Source: Chitinophagaceae bacterium
GTDB taxonomy: Bacteria > Bacteroidota > Bacteroidia > Chitinophagales > Chitinophagaceae
DNA length: 64,000 nt
Direction: 5' to 3'
NCBI GenBank assembly: GCA_020403455.1
Contig: JADBXP010000004.1
Location: 1-64,000, forward strand
Position 1 is the stretch's first letter. Each line of letters starts with the position of its first letter. Below the pieces are notes generated by a model. That model did not search any database. It was not told the DNA's origin and saw only the letters and a program-made list of their open reading frames with translations. Both the position numbers and the translations under genes were made by a program. Below are positions 28,715 through 37,719 of the stretch, one piece after another.

Positions 28715-28734
28715 AAATACGTAAAGACGTAATT
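28715..28734. promoter_or_regulatory. Dyad AAATACGT-AAAG-ACGTAATT
   Basis: Third dyad copy; compared with 2951 the arm pair GG/CC is replaced by GT/AC, a symmetric compensatory change; about 315 bp upstream of the first bacteriocin peptide gene. Confidence 0.5.
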
Positions 28735-28926
28735 ACCTATCCCATTTTTTGACTTAAAACATTGATTTTCAATAAAGCGATTTTTGTGTTTTCTCCTCCG
28801 CATAGTCTTTCGAATGAAGTGAGATCACTGTGCGGGTGGATTGTAAATCAACCAAATGAGTAGGTATCTGCATCGAGGGACAGAGCAATTGAAAAGCATG
28901 GCGCAAAGTCTCCGCCAAAGGCGGAA
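28728..28926. repeat. Direct repeat DR-right (about 199 bp) flanking the bacteriocin locus
   Basis: See 22808-23006; 3 mismatches noted by eye. Confidence 0.9.
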
Positions 28927-29082
28927 TACTTCGCGGAGGAAAAAAGAGGAGAAATTGAAAAATTATCCCGCATAGTCCTCCAGCGCTGCGCTGCAGGAAG
29001 AGCGTGTGCGCCTATGGAGCAAGACTGTGCAGAGAAAGAAATTACAATCTCCACAAGTGCAACTATTATTCTTTTCTTGCCT

Positions 29083-29958
29083 TCAGTTTCGCTCATGTAA
29101 TGTAACTGAAAAATAAAGATTCGCTTTTTGATTTTTGCCAAACGAAAAAGGTCGAAAGGTCTTGGTAAAATACCTTGTCATAATTAATCCGTCTTCAAAA
29201 TCAGAAGACAACCAACCTAGCAGAGATAAAGTGCTAACATCATTACTTTCATCAGTTGTACCAAGAAATTCAAAACCAATGAAACATCCACTTTCAGGTA
29301 TATCAAATTCGAATTTTTTTAAATCAACATATGCAAGGTTTTCTCTAATTTCATTTAGAATAAATATATCTGTGGCATTTAATATTTCTTCGCCTATTGT
29401 CTTATCATCTTTTGCGGCAAATATCCTAATTCGAAATTTGCTGGCATTGTATTTTAATTTTGGCAGACTAACTCTCACAACTAATTCAGATAAAACATAT
29501 GTTTTTTGCAGGTTAGGGTGAGAAAAATATTTTACTATCGTTAGACCAGACTCTGGTACATTCAAACGAAATTTTGAAGGCCCCGCCAATCTTCCGATTT
29601 CAATTTTTTTATTTTTTAACCAATCATAGTCCCCAACCACTACCGGACGTAGTGTTTTAAAAAAAGGAGATAGAAGTATTGTGTCTGGCCTATCCCTGTT
29701 GATAACAATTTTTTTGTCCGCATACCCAACACATGAAATATAGGCTGTATCATCTAAAATATCTTTAAACGAAAAAAAGCCTAGTGAATCAGTATAAGAA
29801 CCAAATGAAAAACTACGGACAATGGCATATGGTACCGGCTTCTTTGTTATAGAGTCAAGTATTATCCCCTGAAAAGTATTTTGACCATATACAGAATGTG
29901 AAATTATTATAACAATGAAGAAGAAAATCTTTATAAAATATATTGTAACTCGTCGCAT
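29083..29958 (-). CDS. Carboxypeptidase-like regulatory domain (CarboxypepD_reg-like) protein
   Basis: Signal peptide; NTFQGIILDSITKKPVPYAIVRSFSFGSYTDSLGFFSFKDI. Confidence 0.75.
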   Translation of the reverse strand: MRRVTIYFIKIFFFIVIIISHSVYGQNTFQGIILDSITKKPVPYAIVRSFSFGSYTDSLGFFSFKDILDDTAYISCVGYADKKIVINRDRPDTILLSPFFKTLRPVVVGDYDWLKNKKIEIGRLAGPSKFRLNVPESGLTIVKYFSHPNLQKTYVLSELVVRVSLPKLKYNASKFRIRIFAAKDDKTIGEEILNATDIFILNEIRENLAYVDLKKFEFDIPESGCFIGFEFLGTTDESNDVSTLSLLGWLSSDFEDGLIMTRYFTKTFRPFSFGKNQKANLYFSVTLHERN

Positions 29959-30268
29959 AATCGTAAAGATTAATTTGAAATCTTATGGTAAACATAAGGT
30001 TGATTTAAATCAATCAGCCCTGTCTTTTTAAAAGGAGAATTGTTTTATTAACTTACTCATTCAAAGTTTGTTGCACCAACAATATTAATAAAGTCTTTAC
30101 AATTAATTGTAGTGAAGAGTTCGCATTAAACTTTGGATAAAATAATTCTGTTGCGTTTTCTACTGATGGGACACGTGCCATAGAAAAAAAGGAGGAATAC
30201 TGACAAACCACATTCTTCGCAGCTGGAGCTTGTGCGCCTATGGAGTAATACTATTCGGAGTAAGAAAA

Positions 30269-30568
30269 TTACAATCTCTGCAAACTTTCAACCATACTGG
30301 TGGTCAGATAATACACAGTTGCTATCACTAATAATTCTAAGATGATAATTCCTGCTAACCGCCAGTACCGATATGTATCATTCATGAACTTATCATCGCT
30401 TTTTTCTTTATCTCTTTCAGCATTGTAAATGTGCATAAACTCTTGGATAATAATGGCATTCAACACCATATATAACGAAAGTTGTAAAGCCACATTACCC
30501 GTTCTTTTAAACGTAACAAAACAAAGAATAACAATGATGAGCTGAATCGCATCTCTGGTTTTTTTCAT
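30269..30568 (-). CDS. Small multi-TM hypothetical protein
   Basis: 99 aa with about 3 hydrophobic segments; intact ORF outside the core repeats. Confidence 0.55.
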   Translation of the reverse strand: MKKTRDAIQLIIVILCFVTFKRTGNVALQLSLYMVLNAIIIQEFMHIYNAERDKEKSDDKFMNDTYRYWRLAGIIILELLVIATVYYLTTSMVESLQRL

Positions 30569-30673
30569 AGATTTTTCTTTTTAAAGAATCAAACACCCAG
30601 CGAGTCCCACTGCCACGCCATAGGCGCCCCTGCAATGTCTCTATTTTTTTCAGATTTCCAATCAAAAATTGAA

Positions 30674-31067
30674 TGACATCTTCGAAGTAACCTAACTACA
30701 ATTTTATTTCTTTTCTCCTCCGCATAGTCTTTCGAATAAAATGAGAAGACTGTGCGGGTGAATTGCATACCAACCAAATGAGTAGGTATCTGCATCAATG
30801 TATGGACAGAGCAATTGAAAAGCATGCCGCAAAGTCTCCGCCAAAGGCGGAAGACTTCGCGGAGGAAAAATGACATCTTCGAAGTAACCTAACTACAATT
30901 TCATTTCTTCTTTCTCCTCCGCATAGTTTTTCGAATGAAATGAGAAGACTGTGCGGGTGGATTGTAAATGAACCAAATGAGTAGGTACCTGCATCGAGGG
31001 ACAGAGCAATTGAAAAGCATGCCGCAAAGTCTCCGCCAAAGGCGGAAGACTTCGCGGAGGAAAAATC
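30674..31067. repeat. Tandem pair of interspersed-repeat units (period about 197 bp)
   Basis: TGACATCTTCGAAGTAACCTAACTACAATTT.ATTTCTT..CTCCTCCGCATAGT begins at 30674 and 30871; both continue into the same hairpin modules. Confidence 0.9.
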
Positions 31068-31077
31068 AGATATTCTC

Positions 31078-31148
31078 CTCCACACACGCCTCCGGCGCTG
31101 TGCCACAGAAAGAGCGTGTGCGCCTATGGAGCAAGACGATGCGGAAAA
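31078..31148. repeat. Partial repeat-family module 3
   Basis: GGCGCTGTGCCACAGAAAGAGCGTGTGCGCCTATGGAGCAAGACGATGCGGA resembles 28982-29035 and 21674-21728. Confidence 0.75.
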
Positions 31149-31288
31149 CATAAAATGAACGAATGTCACCTTACATCATTTGTATGAATTGACCAAACGA
31201 TGCGAAAGAGATAAATACAATTTTATGAATGAATTCGTATTCTTTTTTTATCCTTCCGTTTGTACCTTTAACCTCTTATCGCATTGCC

Positions 31289-33226
31289 ATGTCTTACCCC
31301 TACCAGATCAAAAGTTTTGAAGTCTATCAAAGCACCTACCAACAAAGCATCGAAGACCCTGCCGGATTCTGGGCCGGCATCGCCGAACATTTTACCTGGA
31401 GAAAAAAATGGCATACCGCCCTGGAATGGAATTTCACCGAACCCAACGTCAAATGGTTCCAGGGTGGAAAAATGAACATCACCGAAAATTGTCTGGACCG
31501 CCACCTGGCAGAACGAGGCGAACAAGCCGCCATCATCTGGGAACCCAATCAACCCAATGAAGCGGCAAGAACACTTACCTACCGGGAACTGCATGAACAG
31601 GTATGTCAATTCGCACAGGTACTGCGCAACAACGGTGTTAGAAAAGGAGACCGTGTTTGTATTTACATGGGCATGATCCCCGAATTGGCCATCGCCGTAC
31701 TCGCCTGTGCCCGCATCGGCGCCATCCACAGCGTAGTATTCGGCGGCTTCTCAGCACAAAGCATCTCCGACCGATTACAAGATGCGCAAGCAGCTTTCAT
31801 CGTTACTTGTGACGGCGCATTCCGCGGAGCAAAAGACATCCCACTGAAAAATATCATCGACGACGCACTCATCGGCTACGATGGTATCGAACGTGTTATC
31901 GTATGCGCGCGCACCAATACCCCCGTATCAATGCTCAAAGGAAGAGACGTCTGGTGGGAAGAGGAAATGAACAAGGTTGCCGAATCAGGCACAACCGTCA
32001 ACTTCGCCGAAGAAATGGATGCAGAAGATCCCCTTTTCATCCTCTACACCTCCGGCTCTACCGGTAAGCCCAAGGGTGTTGTGCATGCCTGCGGCGGATA
32101 CATGGTCTATGCGAACTATACTTTTGTGAATGTCTTCCAATACCAGACCGGTCAGATACATTTCTGTACCGCCGACATCGGATGGATCACCGGCCACAGC
32201 TATATCCTGTACGGCCCACTGAGTGCCGGCGCCACCACACTGATGTTCGAAGGCATTCCTACCTGGCCTGATGCCGGTAGGTTCTGGGACATCATCGACA
32301 AATACCGTGTCAACATATTTTATACTGCACCCACCGCCATCAGAAGCCTCATGGGATTTGGTAAAGAACCCCTGCAAGGAAAAGACCTTTCATCACTGCA
32401 AGTATTGGGTACCGTTGGCGAGCCCATCAACGAAGAAGCCTGGCATTGGTACGATGAAAATGTAGGCAAGAAAAAATGTCCCATCGTCGATACCTGGTGG
32501 CAAACTGAAACAGGTGGCTGTCTCATCAGCAACTTGGCAGGCATTACTCCCGCCAAACCGAGCTGGGCCACCCTGCCACTGCCGGGCGTGCAATTGCTGT
32601 TGGTAGATGAAAACGGAAATGAAAAAACTGCTGTAGGCGATGAAACGATTGCAGGCAACCTCTGCATCAAAGCTCCCTGGCCATCCATACTTCGCACTAC
32701 CTATGGCGACCATGAACGTTGCCGGCAAAATTACTTCGCCACCTATCCCGGACTTTATTTCACCGGCGATGGAGCATTGCGGGACAAAGATGGTTTCTAT
32801 CGCATCACAGGCAGAGTTGATGACGTACTCAACGTGAGTGGTCACCGCATCGGAACAGCCGAAGTAGAGAATGCCATCAACATGCATGCAGGGGTGGTGG
32901 AGAGTGCCGTAGTTGGCTTCCCCCATGCCATCAAAGGACAGGGCATCTATGCCTTCGTCATTTATCAGGGATCACATGATCCACATGCGCATGGCTCAGA
33001 TGACCTGATCCGCAACGACATCCTGCAAACAGTAACACGCGTAATCGGTCCCATCGCAAAACCCGATAAGATACAACTGGTATCAGGACTGCCCAAAACA
33101 CGCAGTGGCAAAATCATGCGGCGCATTCTGCGGAAGATAGCCGAGGGGGAAACCGAGAACCTCGGTGATACCACCACCCTGCTTGATCCGGGTGTTGTGG
33201 AAGAAATCATGAAAGGAAAACTATGA
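31289..33226 (+). CDS. acs: Acetate--CoA ligase (acetyl-CoA synthetase)
   Basis: Likely start MSYPYQIKSFEVYQ at 31289; LFILYTSGSTGKPKGVVH; LPKTRSGKIMRRILRKIA. Confidence 0.96.
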   Translation: MSYPYQIKSFEVYQSTYQQSIEDPAGFWAGIAEHFTWRKKWHTALEWNFTEPNVKWFQGGKMNITENCLDRHLAERGEQAAIIWEPNQPNEAARTLTYRELHEQVCQFAQVLRNNGVRKGDRVCIYMGMIPELAIAVLACARIGAIHSVVFGGFSAQSISDRLQDAQAAFIVTCDGAFRGAKDIPLKNIIDDALIGYDGIERVIVCARTNTPVSMLKGRDVWWEEEMNKVAESGTTVNFAEEMDAEDPLFILYTSGSTGKPKGVVHACGGYMVYANYTFVNVFQYQTGQIHFCTADIGWITGHSYILYGPLSAGATTLMFEGIPTWPDAGRFWDIIDKYRVNIFYTAPTAIRSLMGFGKEPLQGKDLSSLQVLGTVGEPINEEAWHWYDENVGKKKCPIVDTWWQTETGGCLISNLAGITPAKPSWATLPLPGVQLLLVDENGNEKTAVGDETIAGNLCIKAPWPSILRTTYGDHERCRQNYFATYPGLYFTGDGALRDKDGFYRITGRVDDVLNVSGHRIGTAEVENAINMHAGVVESAVVGFPHAIKGQGIYAFVIYQGSHDPHAHGSDDLIRNDILQTVTRVIGPIAKPDKIQLVSGLPKTRSGKIMRRILRKIAEGETENLGDTTTLLDPGVVEEIMKGKL

Positions 33227-34279
33227 TACTGCCCGCTGCGCTTCCAGCTTGCTGATGGCAGGATGCATCACTTTAAAGAACAGTGGCGGGAAATGTGCCA
33301 GTATCAACATGCCGGGATAACCTGTCGGCATCTGTGGCGCCCCTTCCATGTGCCGCAATACCTGAAATTTTCTGCTGGCCATATAGTGGTGGTCGCTGTG
33401 GCGACTGAGTTCAAACAACATGATTCTGCCAATCACATGGTTGCTGTTCCAGCTGTGCCAGGGTTGCGGTCTTTCGAAACTTCCGGCAGCAGTGGGTTTT
33501 CTTTGTAACCCATAATGCTCGATGTAGTTAACTGATTCAAGCAACAAAATGCCGATGAGCGCTGCTACCGCATAACAGAGCAATATCTTTCCGCCGAAAA
33601 AATATCCGATGGCTACAACGAACAGCAATTGTACCAGGGTATATTGTATCATCTCATTGTGCCAGCTCAATACTTTTTTTCCCTTTTTCTTACAGGCCTC
33701 GCCGGCAATGTGCCAGGCACTGAGATAAGAACCTATAATGGTGCGAGGATAAAAGGCATAGAGTGATTCGCCATATCGCGCCGATGCAGGATCAAAAGGG
33801 GTCGCGACATTTTTGTGGTGCCCCTTGTTGTGTTCTACAAAGAAATGCATGTACTGAGAAGTAAGCAAGAGCATCTTGGCCATGAACTGCTCAATGCGGT
33901 CGTGGCGATGTCCTAATTCGTGGGCTACATTGATGCCAAACACACCGCAGAGCAGTCCCATCGCTATCACTCTTCCCGTCAGTGTCACCCAATCGAGTCC
34001 GGGTTCCTTCAAAGAGAAGAGAAAAGTTAGCAAGGCAACACAATGCATAACCACCGTGTCGTACAACAAGAAATCATAGGCCTTGTCTGCCCGCGCAATC
34101 TCTTCCTCTGCAGCCGATAAATTTTTATCGGAGGGACGGAAGAACAATTCTAACAGGGGTATGCAACCAAAAGTAAATAGCAGTGGAAGAAAACAGATCC
34201 AGCCCCGGCTGCTGAAAGCAACAAAAGACAAAATGAATACAATGAAGGGAGATAAATATTTGATGGACCGCCAGCGCAT
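33221..34279 (-). CDS. Alkane 1-monooxygenase-like (AlkB-type membrane di-iron) protein
   Basis: His boxes HELGHRH, EHNKGHHKN, LSRHSDHH plus NYIEHYGLQR; multi-TM. Confidence 0.88.
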   Translation of the reverse strand: MRWRSIKYLSPFIVFILSFVAFSSRGWICFLPLLFTFGCIPLLELFFRPSDKNLSAAEEEIARADKAYDFLLYDTVVMHCVALLTFLFSLKEPGLDWVTLTGRVIAMGLLCGVFGINVAHELGHRHDRIEQFMAKMLLLTSQYMHFFVEHNKGHHKNVATPFDPASARYGESLYAFYPRTIIGSYLSAWHIAGEACKKKGKKVLSWHNEMIQYTLVQLLFVVAIGYFFGGKILLCYAVAALIGILLLESVNYIEHYGLQRKPTAAGSFERPQPWHSWNSNHVIGRIMLFELSRHSDHHYMASRKFQVLRHMEGAPQMPTGYPGMLILAHFPPLFFKVMHPAISKLEAQRAVS

Positions 34280-34334
34280 AATGATATTTTCTGTCTTAAA
34301 AATACAGAAAAGACAGCAGCTGAGTTCATTCTGT

Positions 34335-35606
34335 TTAACTCCGCATGATATTCAAGGGCTTACCCTCCCATCCGGGGAATAAACCCTCCGCCGATTTGAG
34401 GGAGAGATGTCCGGCAGCCACCGCGCTGAAAACAGACCGGAAATCGGTGGTGACGGGCACATCTCTTCCATCTTCCAGGTTCTCTTTGCTGAGCGATTTC
34501 ATCTGGTGATACACCTGTCCGCCTTTTACATCATTCCCCAATACCCACAAACAACTGGCGCGTCCATGGTCTGTTCCTCCGGTTCCGTTCTGGTGTACTG
34601 TTCTGCCAAATTCTGTCATGGTCATAACAGTAACCTGTTCCTGATACGCTGCCAGGTCTTGCCAGAAAGCAGCAATGCTGTCACTGAAGTCTTTGAGGTT
34701 GCGGGCAAATGCTCCATTGAGTGTACCCTGATTGAAGTGCGTGTCCCAGCCTCCGCTTTCAGCAAATGCCAGTTCGAGGCCGATATTCATTTTTATCAAT
34801 ACTGCGATCTGGCGCAATGAATTCCCCAATGCAGTATTGGGATAGACAACACCTGCCGTTACCGGATAACTGTTTTTTCCTGCTTCACGCAACTGGCGCA
34901 TGGCATCAAAGCTTTCTTTCGCTGTTTTATTCAGCAACTCACTGGTCGTTACATCGTACAGTTGTTCAAAGGAACCGGCAGTCATTTTCGTAGCCATGGG
35001 ATTACCCCGTACTTGCAGCGCAAACTCCTGCAAATTATTGATGGCAAGTGCTTCCTGATCTCCATACATGCTGCGGGGCAATGCCGATGTGAGACTAACG
35101 GCTCTGAAAGGCGAAGGAGTTGCTGTTAGTTGTGCTGCCGTTCTGTTCAGCCAACCACTGGAAGTACTCTTGCTAAAAGGAGTACCCGATTCCATGTAAT
35201 CCTGTGCATCAAAATGGCTGCGGGTATTGTTCGGACTTCCCACACCGTGAACTACAGCGAGTCGACCATCCGTGAAAAAAGGATGTAAAGACTGTAGAGA
35301 AGGATGCATGCCAAAACTTCCATTCATGTCAATGATTTTTCCTTCGTTCTCTGCGGGACTCATGAATAATCCCGGACGAAGGGCTTTCAATGCAGGATCC
35401 GTGAAAGGTGTAACGGCCATCAATCCGTCCATCGCCCCACGCTGAAAAATACATACCAGGGTTTTCTTTTTACCGGTGTAAGAGGAAAGGGTGGGCGTTG
35501 CTGCAGCCCGCATCAAAAATCCGGGAATGCCGCCCTGCAAGCCGGCAGCAAAGAGTGCCAGGGTACCGGACTTAATAAACGCTCTTCTCTTATTCATGTA
35601 ATTCAT
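34335..35606 (-). CDS. DUF1501 domain protein, Tat-type signal
   Basis: KRRAFIKSGTLALFAAG twin-Arg signal; TLVCIFQRGAMDGLMAV...; MTEFGRTVHQNGTGGTDHGRASCLWVLG. Confidence 0.92.
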   Translation of the reverse strand: MNYMNKRRAFIKSGTLALFAAGLQGGIPGFLMRAAATPTLSSYTGKKKTLVCIFQRGAMDGLMAVTPFTDPALKALRPGLFMSPAENEGKIIDMNGSFGMHPSLQSLHPFFTDGRLAVVHGVGSPNNTRSHFDAQDYMESGTPFSKSTSSGWLNRTAAQLTATPSPFRAVSLTSALPRSMYGDQEALAINNLQEFALQVRGNPMATKMTAGSFEQLYDVTTSELLNKTAKESFDAMRQLREAGKNSYPVTAGVVYPNTALGNSLRQIAVLIKMNIGLELAFAESGGWDTHFNQGTLNGAFARNLKDFSDSIAAFWQDLAAYQEQVTVMTMTEFGRTVHQNGTGGTDHGRASCLWVLGNDVKGGQVYHQMKSLSKENLEDGRDVPVTTDFRSVFSAVAAGHLSLKSAEGLFPGWEGKPLNIMRS

Positions 35607-35625
35607 TTAAAATTCGGTGATGGGA

Positions 35626-37671
35626 TCAGCGCCGTTGAAATTCAGGAGAACCGATGATAATTCCGGCAACCTGTTGTAAAGTATTTTGTTGCACCGGCAT
35701 TCCGGTAGAAGTGCGATTTTCTGCCATTGCTTCCTGTTGCCGTCTTCTTCTGCGCTCGGGCATTTCCTTCATTTCATTCGAAGCTTTGGCCATGCTATCT
35801 TCCATTGCAGGTGCCGGGTTATTCATGTCGGAGGCCTGCTTGATTTTTTCTTCCAACTGCTGCTCTTTGAGCAGAGCAGTGAGGCGGCGGATATTTTCTT
35901 CCTGGTTTCTTTCAGGCAGCAAGAGCTGACTATACACACGCAATGCATCTTCCGCACTCTCCGGTTCATGGTTGTCATTCAAAGCCAGCCAATTCATTTT
36001 TGCCCCCGGAATTCTTCCCGCAGCAAATGCGATTCCAAAATTCATGCGGTTCAACAATGAACCTGTATTGATCCAGAAATTGGCCCTGTCGGGATATCCT
36101 GTGGGAGCTGCATAACTGTAGAGTCGCTGCCCCATGCGGGTAATCCAGTTACTGATCTGCAAAGGTTGCTGTACATCTGCCTGAGAGGCACGGATGGCAC
36201 TGATGGCAAGTTCGAAGGGAGATTTTACTTTTTCCCTGAGAGCAGTTGCTTCCCAAAAAGCAGGGTGATTCACCATAGTGATGAGCACAGAGCGAATATT
36301 GCCCTTGGTTTTTTGGAAAGTAGTGGCCATGGCCTGCACCAGATTCAGGGAGGGAGAATCACAGACAAAGCGAATCGCAATTTTTTTACAAATAAAGGTT
36401 GCAGTGGAAGGATGTTCTGCCAGGTGCTGTAAAACTTCCACCCCTTCCCGGTAGCCGGCTTTGCCGTCGAACGCTTTTCCTAATATTGTTTTCTCCCCCT
36501 CATCGTGTCTGTTGGCACGAAATAAAAAGTCACCCACTTCTACATTGTCTTTTTCAGCCAACGCAGCAGCACGTCCTGCCATTTCCCTTACCTGGTTCAT
36601 GGGATTATCTGAGTTCAGCGGTCGGATGGTCCATCCTGTCAACGCACGTGCTACCTGGGTTACATCTTCCTGCGTATATCCGCCATCAACACCGAGGGTA
36701 TGCAATTCCATTACCTCGCGGGCATAGTTTTCATTCAAGCCCTGCATGCGTGCACGATTGGCCAACTGCTGCATGGCTGCCTGATTGGGATTACTGGTGT
36801 CTTGTAATTTTTTTTCCAACTGCCTCCGCAATCGTTGCGCAGCTGCAGATTGTTCCCTGCGCCTGGAGAATTCGTTGTTGTTGCTCACACTACTAACATT
36901 ATCTAGGTATTCGAGCATGGCGGGATGACGCGCGGTGGACAACAAAAGCTCTGTAAAATTTCCAACCACATTGGGTCGGATGGCATCGCGTTCATAGGTA
37001 AGGACATAACGCTGACTGGCACCCTTGGTGAGTGACACATTGAAATGATTGAACCAAAAGTCGGTCATCACTTCGTGCAGTTGATTCGATCCATAGGCGG
37101 CACGTACAATTTTCTGGTTCAGCAACTGGCGATTGAGATCCTGCTGATTTTCCAGTCCCTGCTCCTTCATCAATCGCTGTAACTGCTGTCGGTATTCAGG
37201 TTTCCCCAACTGGGCCACTGAATCTGCAGTGATGAGTTTGTTTTTCACTGCCAACCGTATGGCCTGTCCTGCATTTACATATTTAGCAACGATGGCTTCA
37301 TTGCTCATGGTAAGGGCAGGATAATTGTCGGTGGGTAACCGACGGGCTACTTCTTCATCAGGTAGTGTGCCATCGAGCTGTTCAATGAACCATTTGTTCA
37401 ATCCCTGGTCAACGACTGCCTTTACCTGATGTGGGGTGGCACCAAGGGTGAAGCGACTGAGCAAGTGTGCCGCTGCCTGTTCGTGTGAAAGTCCGGCTTT
37501 GCGGTAGGGCATCTTAACAGATTCGCGGCTGCCGGAATTCCCGGAATCGGTGAATCCGTAGATCACCAGGGGAACCAGCGCCGTCAGCAAAGCTTTTTTC
37601 GGAACAAAGCGCATAGAACTTGTTTTATCAATAGACCTCCACAATGAATGAACGTTTAATAACGATTGCAT
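35626..37671 (-). CDS. DUF1800 domain protein
   Basis: HLLSRFTLGATPHQV, DFWFNHFNVS, NENYAREVMELHTLGVDGGYTQEDV, ALTGW. Confidence 0.92.
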   Translation of the reverse strand: MQSLLNVHSLWRSIDKTSSMRFVPKKALLTALVPLVIYGFTDSGNSGSRESVKMPYRKAGLSHEQAAAHLLSRFTLGATPHQVKAVVDQGLNKWFIEQLDGTLPDEEVARRLPTDNYPALTMSNEAIVAKYVNAGQAIRLAVKNKLITADSVAQLGKPEYRQQLQRLMKEQGLENQQDLNRQLLNQKIVRAAYGSNQLHEVMTDFWFNHFNVSLTKGASQRYVLTYERDAIRPNVVGNFTELLLSTARHPAMLEYLDNVSSVSNNNEFSRRREQSAAAQRLRRQLEKKLQDTSNPNQAAMQQLANRARMQGLNENYAREVMELHTLGVDGGYTQEDVTQVARALTGWTIRPLNSDNPMNQVREMAGRAAALAEKDNVEVGDFLFRANRHDEGEKTILGKAFDGKAGYREGVEVLQHLAEHPSTATFICKKIAIRFVCDSPSLNLVQAMATTFQKTKGNIRSVLITMVNHPAFWEATALREKVKSPFELAISAIRASQADVQQPLQISNWITRMGQRLYSYAAPTGYPDRANFWINTGSLLNRMNFGIAFAAGRIPGAKMNWLALNDNHEPESAEDALRVYSQLLLPERNQEENIRRLTALLKEQQLEEKIKQASDMNNPAPAMEDSMAKASNEMKEMPERRRRRQQEAMAENRTSTGMPVQQNTLQQVAGIIIGSPEFQRR

Positions 37672-37719
37672 TCAAAACTGTTAAAGCCGGTAGCAAATCT
37701 TGCTCCCACCATTGTTCCT

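Larger units (their letters stand above)
28549..29040. repeat. Full composite copy of the repeat family (leader module, dyad, hairpin modules 1-3)
   Basis: Leader matches 2802-2870; 28728-28926 matches 22808-23006; AGCGCTGCGCTGCAGGAAG.GCGTGTGCGCCTATGGAGCAAGACTGTGCAGAGAAAGAAAT matches 21673-21733. Confidence 0.88.

Noticed and set aside
22808-28926. Composite transposon flanked by IS elements
   Set aside because: Flanking direct repeats have no transposase ORF or recognised IS ends; kept only as a repeat-bracketed cassette.
21553-31148. Possible CRISPR array from recurring short repeats
   Set aside because: Units are long (about 190 bp), modular, kilobases apart or in tandem pairs, with no regular unique spacers and no cas genes.
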